The notes under the pieces were generated by a model. It was not told the DNA's origin. It made no database searches and was given only the letters and a program-made list of their open reading frames with translations. A DNA stretch of 7,093 bases from Bryobacterales bacterium (GTDB lineage: Bacteria > Acidobacteriota > Terriglobia > Bryobacterales > Bryobacteraceae): assembly GCA_003142355.1 (NCBI GenBank), contig PLMF01000144.1, forward strand, positions 381 to 7,473. The letters run 5' to 3'. Positions 1 to 5,258 of this stretch are shown piece after piece. Position 1 is the first letter of the stretch. Every line of letters starts with the position of its first letter. A program made the position numbers and the translations under genes.

Positions 1-1035
1 GGCTGGCAGGTGATCGCGCCCGCCGGGGACGCCGCCACTGCCAACATCGATGTGCGGGTGCAGGCGCTGGTCCAGGCGGTAGAGGCGGCCATCCGGAACT
101 CGGGCGTCGATCCATCGCGCGTGTACCTGGCGGGCCGCGGCAGCGCGGCGGCGGTGGTGTTCTATGCCATCTCCCGCGTTCCCGATCTGTGGGCCGCCGG
201 CATCGCCCTGGGCGGCTCGCCCAAACCGGCCGTCGATACCAACCGCCTGTTTACCGCCAATTTCACCAATGCGCCGGTGCTGTGGATCGGCGAATCCGGT
301 GACCAGGCTCTGGCTGACAAGCTGAAATCGGCGGGGCTCAATCTGGAATGGCGCCCGGTGAGCGGCACCACCAACGGCGACGTCTTTCAATGGCTGGCCA
401 GGCACCAGCGCGACGAGTTCCCCGCTGCCATCGATTGCGAAACCAACTCGCCCGCGTTCGCGCGCTGCTATTGGATCCGCATGGCCAAGTTCGACGCCAA
501 CGAGCGCAACGACGTGCTTCCCTCGACGCGCGTGGCGGGCGGCTCCGGCGCTACGCTCGACCTGGGGGCCTTCGGTTACAGCGTCACCGACGCCGGCCCT
601 GGCGTGGTGGTTTCGCATCTTCCGGAAAAGTACGGCGGCCAGCTCAGGATGGGAGACCGCATCGTGGCGCTGGACGGCAAGCCCATCCAGGATGCGCGCC
701 GGTTCGCCGAAACCATGGAGCAGATTGTGGAGGAGAAACCCGTGGTGGCACTGGTCGCGCGGGGCAAGGAGCGCATCCGCGTGGAGACCCGCGTCGTTCT
801 CCCCAAGCGCGATTCGGCGGTCACGGCGCGCGTCCAGGCGCAATATTCGCCCGCGGAAAAGGAAATCCAGATTATCAGCCGCACCGTGACGGAAATGCGC
901 GTGACGGTGCCGCCGGCATGGACGCCCGCCACGCTTTACTGGAACGGGCTCTCGCTCCAAGACCTGAAAACGCCCGGCTGTTACGCTCTCACGGTCGAGA
1001 AGGAGCTGCTGCGCGCCTCGCCATGCGAAAACTGA
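1..1035 (+). CDS. Alpha/beta-hydrolase-like protein with C-terminal PDZ domain (5' partial)
   Basis: The frame is open from base 1, reading GWQVIAPAGD, so the true start lies upstream; the GTG at 10 is an internal Val codon. Fragment residues 1-140 look like the second half of an esterase/dienelactone-hydrolase-type alpha/beta fold. They show a strand and nucleophile elbow (VYLAGRGSAAA, 41-51), the strand PVLWIGESGD with Asp101 in the usual acid position, and His135 in WLARHQ. The elbow reads G-R-G-S-A instead of G-x-S-x-G, so Gly47 sits where the nucleophilic Ser is expected and catalysis is doubtful. Residues about 190-268 form a PDZ domain, including the typical GGQLRMGDRIVALDGKPI segment. 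A short beta-rich tail follows. PDZ domains bind peptide C-termini, which suggests a secreted or periplasmic role, but any signal peptide is outside the window. Its last 13 bases overlap the next gene. The substrate is unknown. Confidence 0.8.
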   Translation, partial: GWQVIAPAGDAATANIDVRVQALVQAVEAAIRNSGVDPSRVYLAGRGSAAAVVFYAISRVPDLWAAGIALGGSPKPAVDTNRLFTANFTNAPVLWIGESGDQALADKLKSAGLNLEWRPVSGTTNGDVFQWLARHQRDEFPAAIDCETNSPAFARCYWIRMAKFDANERNDVLPSTRVAGGSGATLDLGAFGYSVTDAGPGVVVSHLPEKYGGQLRMGDRIVALDGKPIQDARRFAETMEQIVEEKPVVALVARGKERIRVETRVVLPKRDSAVTARVQAQYSPAEKEIQIISRTVTEMRVTVPPAWTPATLYWNGLSLQDLKTPGCYALTVEKELLRASPCEN

Positions 1036-1403
1036 CGCATCGGGAAGTGGCGCGCCGGCTGATTCGCGCGCCCAAGAGCGAGCCGCGGGACGCGGCCATC
1101 CGCAAGGCGGTGCGGCAGATCCCGCGAGGCAAAGTGGCTACCTACGGCCAGGTGGCAGCCGCCGCCGGGTACCCGCTGTTTCACCGGCAGGTGGCGCAGT
1201 TGCTGCGCAAGGCGGGGAACTCGTTGCCGTGGCAGCGCGTCGTAGGCGCGGGCGGCGCCATCAAGCTGAAGTACGAAGCCGGCCTGGAACAGCGCACGCG
1301 GCTGGAGCTGGAGGGCGTGCGCTTTCGCGGCCGCCGCGTGGATATGGCGGAGCACCAGCACCGGTTCCGGACGTGGGAGTGGGATGACCGCCCGCTCCCC
1401 TGA
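1023..1403 (+). CDS. Alkyltransferase-like (ATL) protein, MGMT family
   Basis: This 126-aa protein consists of the DNA-binding domain of O6-alkylguanine-DNA alkyltransferases. Residues 24-63 carry the winged-helix part: IPRGKVATYGQVA with Tyr41, the conserved base-flipping position, and Arg55, a candidate arginine finger. The active-site loop reads PWQRVVGAGG (69-78). The acceptor Cys of PCHR is Trp70, so the protein cannot take up alkyl groups itself. Known ATL proteins bind O6-alkylguanine lesions and pass them to nucleotide excision repair. Gln71 replaces the usual His. The ATG at 1023 lies inside the end of the PDZ gene. The nearest Shine-Dalgarno-like AGGAG (1001-1005) is 17 bases away, so translation may depend on coupling. 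The codons for residues 89-110 are repeated downstream at 2220-2285. The family assignment is firm; the repair role is taken from characterised relatives. Confidence 0.88.
   Translation: MRKLTHREVARRLIRAPKSEPRDAAIRKAVRQIPRGKVATYGQVAAAAGYPLFHRQVAQLLRKAGNSLPWQRVVGAGGAIKLKYEAGLEQRTRLELEGVRFRGRRVDMAEHQHRFRTWEWDDRPLP
1287..1352 (+). repeat. Direct repeat, copy 1 (inside the intact ATL gene)
   Basis: Its partner lies at 2220-2285, 933 bp downstream, with 61 of 66 bases identical. The differences are CTG/CTT, CTG/TTG, GAG/GAA, CGC/CGG and GAT/GAC, all synonymous. After the codon that follows the repeat (CAC here, CGC there) the two copies diverge completely. Confidence 0.92.
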
Positions 1404-1445
1404 CATAGACTGATTGCGTTAACCTGAGAGTGCAGGGCTGCAACT

Positions 1446-1709
1446 ATGACTGTCACACTCAATCTGCCGCCGGAAAAGGAAGCTGCCTTCAAGGCCCAGG
1501 CGCAGGCCCGCGGCTTGAGTCTTGAGCAGTGGATGCTGGAAGTCGCCGACCAGCAAGTGCCGCCCGTTTCCATTGCGCATCTGCAGAAAACAGATCCCGA
1601 GGAGTGGGCGCGGCAATTTCGCATCTGGGCTGACAGCCATGACCCTAACATCCCGGTCCTCTCCGACGAGGCCATGAGCCGGGAGAGCATCTACCCGGAC
1701 CTCACATAA
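1446..1709 (+). CDS. Putative antitoxin (ribbon-helix-helix-like) of a PIN toxin module
   Basis: This 87-aa protein lies immediately upstream of a PIN toxin. Residues 1-35 (MTVTLNLPPEKEAAFKAQAQ onward to GLSLEQWML) have the short beta strand followed by two helices seen in RHH/MetJ-Arc antitoxins, which dimerise and bind their own promoter. The C-terminal part ends in SDEAMSRESIYPDLT, which resembles tails of antitoxins paired with PIN toxins in acidobacteria and cyanobacteria and probably wraps the toxin. That resemblance is from memory. The stop is 8 bases before the toxin GTG, giving the usual antitoxin-then-toxin order. A weak AGGG (1434-1437) precedes the ATG by 8 bases. The 42-bp gap after the ATL gene is the likely site of the module promoter and operator, but no clear -35/-10 pair or inverted repeat was found there. 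Confidence 0.72.
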   Translation: MTVTLNLPPEKEAAFKAQAQARGLSLEQWMLEVADQQVPPVSIAHLQKTDPEEWARQFRIWADSHDPNIPVLSDEAMSRESIYPDLT

Positions 1710-1711
1710 GG
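1707..1711 (+). promoter_or_regulatory. Probable ribosome binding site for the PIN toxin
   Basis: TAAGG overlaps the antitoxin TAA stop and lies 6 bases before the GTG at 1718. This supports the GTG start and coupling of toxin to antitoxin translation. Confidence 0.45.
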
Positions 1712-1717
1712 CTTCCC

Positions 1718-2155
1718 GTGCTCATCGACACCAGCACGCTTCTCCGGACGATACAGGTTCGCCATCCTCAGTACGAAACGGTTGTGCGCGCTTTTGAAAC
1801 CCTGACCGCGCGGGGCCGCGACCTTCACATCGTTCCCCAAAACCTTGTCGAGCTGTGGGTTGTGGCGACACGGCCGGTTGCCCAAAACGGCTTGGGGTTG
1901 TCCACTACGGAGGCGGCGGCCGAACTGATGCGCCTGAAAAGCATGTTTCCTCTGTTGCCCGATACGCCGGCAATTTATCCGGTTTGGGAGAGCCTGGTCG
2001 TTCAATATCGGGTTTCCGGGAAACCCGCGCACGATGCCCGGTTGGTCGCAGCCATGCAAGTGCATGGACTCACCAGTATTCTCACCTTCGACAGGACCGG
2101 ATTCTCCCGCTACGCCGGCGTCGAGGTGCTGCATCCTGCCGACGCCGCCACTTGA
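1718..2155 (+). CDS. vapC: PIN-domain ribonuclease toxin (VapC family)
   Basis: This 145-aa protein has the usual length of a single PIN domain. The four acidic residues expected to bind Mg2+/Mn2+ are present: Asp4 in LIDTSTLL, Glu45 in VPQNLVELW, Asp106 in AHDARLVAAM and Asp125 in LTFDRTGFSRY. The nuclease therefore looks intact. VapC toxins cleave tRNA or rRNA and are held inactive by the paired antitoxin; the RNA target here is unknown. The GTG start puts the first catalytic Asp at residue 4, as is typical. The gene is 8 bases behind the antitoxin and surely shares its transcript. Hand counts of four 60-base lines in the gene gave about 52-65% GC, against 72% for one line each in the PDZ and ATL genes. 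That would fit a horizontally acquired module but is weak evidence on so small a sample. Confidence 0.87.
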   Translation: MLIDTSTLLRTIQVRHPQYETVVRAFETLTARGRDLHIVPQNLVELWVVATRPVAQNGLGLSTTEAAAELMRLKSMFPLLPDTPAIYPVWESLVVQYRVSGKPAHDARLVAAMQVHGLTSILTFDRTGFSRYAGVEVLHPADAAT

Positions 2156-2156
2156 G

Positions 2157-2306
2157 CGGATCGTGCATAGCTCCCGAGGTGCGGGCGAATCCGCCGACGG
2201 CGGACCGGGCTCTATGCGCGAACAGCGCACGCGGCTTGAGTTGGAAGGCGTGCGCTTTCGCGGCCGGCGCGTGGACATGGCGGAGCGCGATTCGGGGGTT
2301 ACGTAG
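2157..2306 (+). pseudogene. Remnant of a second ATL gene (3' end only)
   Basis: Read in the frame of codon 2157, this stretch ends with EQRTRLELEGVRF and then RGRRVDMAE, followed by RDSGVT and a TAG at 2304-2306. The 22 codons at 2220-2285 encode exactly the same residues as ATL codons 89-110 (1287-1352). The preceding codons (RIVHSS at 2157-2174, then GGPGSMR up to 2219) look like the part of an ATL protein that follows the PWxR active-site loop, but this extension is a weaker inference. There is no start codon, recognition helix or active-site loop in front, because the reading frame runs back into the PIN toxin gene. An ATG at 2214 would give a 30-aa peptide without a ribosome binding site. 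I read it as the dead tail of an ATL gene cut at its active site, starting directly after the toxin stop. Confidence 0.75.
2220..2285 (+). repeat. Direct repeat, copy 2 (in the ATL remnant)
   Basis: This is the second copy of the ATL-tail repeat at 1287-1352. Together the two copies bracket the whole antitoxin-toxin module. Confidence 0.92.
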
Positions 2307-2328
2307 CCTGTCCCTGAAATGAAATGCG

Positions 2329-2997
2329 TCAGCGCATGTAGAAGAGGCTCAGCCGAGGCAGCCCCGCCTTTTCCAGCAGGGCACGCTCCAGGTATTGCTT
2401 CTCGAGCATGGATAACTGGTCGGCGGTCATCTTGCCGCGATAGGGGCGCAACTGGCGGTCCATCTCGCGGCGGGCGGCTAGCAGGTCCTCTTCACTCTGG
2501 TGCGTGCGCGCGATGGCGATCATCTTCTCTTCCAGAACCGTCAGGCGCTGCTCCAGCGCTTCCAGGTCGGTGTGCGCCTCATCGGTGAGGCGTGCCAGCG
2601 CGGTGGCGATCTCCGCATAGCCCTCGATGGCGCCAACGGCGGTCGAGTTCTCGGCCAGGTACGTGCGCAGGGCGTCTTGGTCGAAGGGCGGCGGGGCTTG
2701 GCGGCGGGGCTGCGCGGTTCCGGCCATGATCTGGGCTTCGGTGAGCACGGCCTGCGCGCAGAAGGCCAGCGAGTTCACCATTTGGGTCTTCACCTTGCGG
2801 GCGCGCCATTTTTCGAAGGCCGCATCGATGCCGCGCATCACGGCTTCCAGCGGCACGCCGGCGTTCTTCCAGGTTTCGATGAGCGCCCAGTCGAGCGGCG
2901 AAAGCAGAAACAGGCCGGTGCCGCGCGCGCGCTGGAAGTGCTCCTCGATTTCCGTGAAATAGTTGAAGTAGTTGTAAACCCAGTCTTCGTCGCTCAC
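2329..2997 (-). CDS. Conserved-looking helical protein of unknown function
   Basis: This 222-aa protein is not assigned to a family. Residues 1-90 are helical and hydrophobic-aromatic, beginning MSDEDWVYNYFNYFTEIEEH and continuing through LSPLDWALIETW and AGVPLEAVMRGIDAAFEKWR. The last pattern faintly recalls the DnaD-like helical domain of primosome and phage replication proteins, but that is only a resemblance. A Pro/Arg-rich linker (about 98-105) leads to a charged region (about 130-205) with heptad-like Leu/Glu/Arg spacing that may form a coiled coil. There is no signal peptide or membrane segment. The GTG start at 2997-2995 overlaps the coaX stop (GTGA), so this is the last gene of the operon and probably translated by coupling. 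Proteins of this type seem to follow coaX in acidobacterial genomes, which is from memory and unchecked. Its function cannot be stated. Confidence 0.75.
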   Translation of the reverse strand: MSDEDWVYNYFNYFTEIEEHFQRARGTGLFLLSPLDWALIETWKNAGVPLEAVMRGIDAAFEKWRARKVKTQMVNSLAFCAQAVLTEAQIMAGTAQPRRQAPPPFDQDALRTYLAENSTAVGAIEGYAEIATALARLTDEAHTDLEALEQRLTVLEEKMIAIARTHQSEEDLLAARREMDRQLRPYRGKMTADQLSMLEKQYLERALLEKAGLPRLSLFYMR

Positions 2998-3764
2998 TGG
3001 CGGTGGTTCCGTTCCCAGATCATTTGCAGGCCTTCGAGCGTGAGGTGCTCGTCGACCGTCTTGAGGTAGCGCGAGCCGGCGACAATCAAGCGGGCCTGGC
3101 CGCCCGTGGCGACCGTTTTGGTTTCAGGCCCCATCTTTTCGATGATGCGCTCGAGGATGCCATCGATCATGCCGATGGCGCCGTAGTACAGGCCGGAGCG
3201 CATGCTGGCCACGGTGTTGGTGCCCACGACACTCTTGGGCGGCCGGAAATCGACCAGCGGCAGGCGTGCGGTCTTGCTGAACAGCGCGTCCACCGAAATG
3301 CCGATGCCGACGGCGATGGCGCCGCCGAGATACTCGGCGTCTTTCGAAATCACGTCGAAGTTGATGGTGGTGCCGAGATCGACGATCACGCACGGGCCGC
3401 CGTACTTGTAGAAACCGGCCACGCCGTTGACCAGGCGGTCGGCGCCCACTTCATAAGGGTTGTCGTAGCGGATGGTCAGACCGAGATCGGTGCGCGGGCC
3501 GACGAACATGGCCTTCGTATGAAAATAGCGGTCCGCCATGAAGGCCAGGGTGGAATCGATGGGCGGCACCACGCTGGAGATAATCATGCCGTCGACGGCT
3601 TCGATATCGAGTCCGGCCGGTCCGAACAGGTTGTGGAGCAGGATGCCCCATTCGTCGGCGGTTTGCTCCTGGACGGTGCGCAGCCGCCACTGGCAGAGCA
3701 GCTTGCGGCCGTCGAAAGCTCCAATTGTGATATTACTGTTGCCTGCGTCAAGAGCCAGCAGCAC
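2994..3764 (-). CDS. coaX: Type III pantothenate kinase
   Basis: CoaX phosphorylates pantothenate to 4'-phosphopantothenate with ATP, the first step of CoA synthesis, in the cytoplasm. It belongs to the ASKHA fold. The N-terminal phosphate-binding loop reads LDAGNSNITIG with Asp6. NPYEVGADRLVNG (about 102-114) is the family signature region. DLGTTINFDV (129-138) is the second phosphate loop, followed by LGGAIAVGIGISVDALFSKT and, near the end, TVATGGQARLI. The length of 256 aa is normal for type III enzymes. The frame can be extended to a TTG at 3779, but the GTG at 3764 is preferred: GGGAGG lies 5 bases before it and the resulting N-terminus (MLLALDAGN) matches the family. It overlaps the end of birA by 17 bp and its stop overlaps the next gene by 4 bp. 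Type III kinases generally escape CoA feedback inhibition and need a monovalent cation; this is family knowledge, not visible here. Confidence 0.93.
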   Translation of the reverse strand: MLLALDAGNSNITIGAFDGRKLLCQWRLRTVQEQTADEWGILLHNLFGPAGLDIEAVDGMIISSVVPPIDSTLAFMADRYFHTKAMFVGPRTDLGLTIRYDNPYEVGADRLVNGVAGFYKYGGPCVIVDLGTTINFDVISKDAEYLGGAIAVGIGISVDALFSKTARLPLVDFRPPKSVVGTNTVASMRSGLYYGAIGMIDGILERIIEKMGPETKTVATGGQARLIVAGSRYLKTVDEHLTLEGLQMIWERNHRQ

Positions 3765-4446
3765 GTACGCCTCCCGCAAGAATCAGAGTATCCGTTCCGT
3801 CGTCTTTGTGCACGATCAGGAAGCCGGCGGGGTCCAGGCCGGCGGTGGTTCCTTCGATGATGCCATCGGGCTGCGCGACCGTCACGCGCCGGCCGGCGGC
3901 GTAGCTCGAGGCGCGCGTGAACAGCCGCAGGATGGTGTCCCGGTCGAGTTCCACGAAGCGATCCACCGCCGGCAGCAGGGCCAACATGATGGCGGTGAGT
4001 GAGACCGGTACGCCGGTGTGGAGGCGCAGAGAGGTGGCTTCGAGCGCCAGCTCGGCAGGGAACGACGTGTGGTTCACGTTGATGCCGATGCCGGCGATGG
4101 CGTTCCGCACCAGAATGCCGGCCACCTTCCTGCCCGCGAGCATGACGTCGTTGGGCCAGCGGAGATCGCACACCATCCCGGTTGCGTGCGCGATGGCGTC
4201 TGCGATAGCGAGGCCGAGCGCCAGGGTAAGGGCGGGCACGGGCTTGAGCACAATGGAGCAGTAGATGCCGCTGTCCGCTTCGGAGTACCACCGGCGACCG
4301 TGGCGACCCTGGCCCGCAGTCTGCTGGCTGGCGAGCACCACGGAGCCTGGCTCCAGGCCAACGGCGGCGCGCATGGTGGAATCGACGGCCGGGAAATAAT
4401 CGATACGCCGCGCGGGGAATTCGCGCCGCAGGCGCTCGATATCCAT
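3748..4446 (-). CDS. birA: Biotin--[acetyl-CoA-carboxylase] ligase, monofunctional
   Basis: The enzyme activates biotin with ATP to biotinyl-5'-AMP and transfers it to the lysine of biotin carboxyl carrier domains, mainly of acetyl-CoA carboxylase. Visible motifs are VDSTM (21-25), the adenylate/biotin loop GQGRHGRRW (45-53), GIYCSIVLKP (60-69), RWPNDVML (96-103), KVAGILV with the biotin-contacting Lys107, and GIGINVNH (119-126). A small C-terminal beta domain follows, ending LILAGGVRAA. At 232 aa it lacks the N-terminal winged helix of E. coli BirA, so it should not act as a repressor of biotin genes. Between KVAGILV and GIGINVN only five residues remain (RNAIA, 114-118); most relatives have a longer beta-hairpin segment there. 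The ATG shares one base with the nadC stop (TGATG) and has the site GAGGTGG in front. Confidence 0.92.
   Translation of the reverse strand: MDIERLRREFPARRIDYFPAVDSTMRAAVGLEPGSVVLASQQTAGQGRHGRRWYSEADSGIYCSIVLKPVPALTLALGLAIADAIAHATGMVCDLRWPNDVMLAGRKVAGILVRNAIAGIGINVNHTSFPAELALEATSLRLHTGVPVSLTAIMLALLPAVDRFVELDRDTILRLFTRASSYAAGRRVTVAQPDGIIEGTTAGLDPAGFLIVHKDDGTDTLILAGGVRAAGS
3770..3775 (-). promoter_or_regulatory. Ribosome binding site deciding the coaX start
   Basis: On the minus strand this reads GGGAGG, 5 bases before the GTG at 3764. It lies downstream of the alternative TTG at 3779 and so argues against that start. It falls just upstream of the birA stop, inside the birA coding sequence. Confidence 0.7.
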
Positions 4447-5258
4447 CAGGCCACCTCGAGGCGGAAGCTGATGTCCATGGCGCGGGCGGAGTGGGTGATG
4501 GCGCCGGAGGAAACGAAATCCGCGCCGGTTTCCGCGTAGGCGCGGACATTATCGAGGGTGATGCCGCCGGAAAGCTCGACCTGGGCGCGGCCGCCGATCT
4601 CGCGGATCCACCGCGCGGCTTCTTGGGGCGTGAGATTATCGAGCAGCAGCCAGCCGGCGCCGGCCTCCAGCGCCTCATGCAGCTCTTCGCGGGTGTGGAT
4701 TTCGACTTCGATGGGCAGGCCGCCAGCGCGCGCCCGCTCAATGGCGTTGCGGATGCCGCCCGCCGCGGCGATGTGGTTGTTCTTGATGAGGACGGCGTCG
4801 AAGAGTCCCACGCGGTGATTGGCGACGCCTCCGGCGGCCGCGGCCGACTTTTCCAGGAGGCGCAGGCCGGGCGTGGTCTTGCGCGTGTCGAGCACGCGGC
4901 ACTTGGTGCCCGCCACGGCGTCGGCATAACGGCGCGCCGCGGTAGCCACACCGCTGAGCCGCTGCAGAAAATTCAGCGCCACGCGCTCGCATGCGAGCAG
5001 GGTGCGGGCGCGTCCGCTCACGGCCGCGACCGGTTCGCCTTGGGCGCACGGGTCGCCGTCGCGCTTGAAGAGGGTGAGTTCATCGACGCCGCCGCGCATT
5101 TCGTAAATCTCCGCCAGCAGGCCGAGACCGGCGATGACGAGCGGCTCGCGCGCGAGGAAGCGGCCGCGCGCCTTTTGGGACTCGGGCACGCACAACCGGC
5201 TGGTGACATCGCCGGAGCCGATGTCTTCTTCGAGAGCGAGGCGCACCACTTCGGTCAT
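4446..5258 (-). CDS. nadC: Nicotinate-nucleotide pyrophosphorylase (quinolinate phosphoribosyltransferase, carboxylating)
   Basis: NadC converts quinolinate and PRPP to nicotinate mononucleotide, CO2 and pyrophosphate, the entry of de novo NAD synthesis into the pyridine nucleotide pool. The 270-aa length is usual. The N-terminal open-faced sandwich begins [14 protein letters not shown] (7-20) and includes [18 protein letters not shown] (89-106). The barrel domain carries the substrate-binding motifs [14 protein letters not shown] (124-137), [18 protein letters not shown] (146-163), EVEIHT, LLLDN, and ELSGGI followed later by [12 protein letters not shown]. The Arg, Lys and His residues that bind the two quinolinate carboxylates and PRPP (Arg126, Lys127, His148, Arg149, Lys159) appear intact by comparison with the family. 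The ATG overlaps the valS stop (ATGA) and has no clear ribosome binding site, so it is probably translated by coupling. No nadA or nadB is in the window. Confidence 0.96.
   Translation of the reverse strand: MTEVVRLALEEDIGSGDVTSRLCVPESQKARGRFLAREPLVIAGLGLLAEIYEMRGGVDELTLFKRDGDPCAQGEPVAAVSGRARTLLACERVALNFLQRLSGVATAARRYADAVAGTKCRVLDTRKTTPGLRLLEKSAAAAGGVANHRVGLFDAVLIKNNHIAAAGGIRNAIERARAGGLPIEVEIHTREELHEALEAGAGWLLLDNLTPQEAARWIREIGGRAQVELSGGITLDNVRAYAETGADFVSSGAITHSARAMDISFRLEVA
4451..4457 (-). promoter_or_regulatory. Ribosome binding site of birA
   Basis: On the minus strand this reads GAGGTGG, 4 bases before the birA ATG and inside the last codons of nadC. It supports that ATG and reinitiation after the nadC stop. 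Confidence 0.55.

Noticed and set aside
348..1022. Long upstream extension of the ATL frame
   Set aside because: It overlaps the PDZ gene in another frame and is Arg/Gly-rich low-complexity. ATL similarity begins near the ATG at 1023.
1400..1425. Promoter for the toxin-antitoxin module (CTGACA with TAACCT)
   Set aside because: The spacing is 14 bases and the -10 match is poor, so it is no better than chance.
2324..2337. ATGCG-TCAG-CGCAT hairpin at the convergent junction as a terminator
   Set aside because: The stem is only 5 bp, no T-run follows on either strand, and it covers the stop codon of the last minus-strand gene.
3765..3779. TTG at 3779 as the coaX start
   Set aside because: The GTG at 3764 has a GGGAGG site 5 bases in front and gives the standard N-terminus.
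3003..3860. Plus-strand open frame of 285 codons opposite coaX
   Set aside because: It is antisense to a clear type III pantothenate kinase and its His/Asp/Gly-rich translation has no domain.
3584..4951. Minus-strand open frame of 455 codons across nadC, birA and coaX
   Set aside because: It is an alternate frame across three well-supported genes; the Ala/Pro/Arg-rich translation is typical of a frame shadow.
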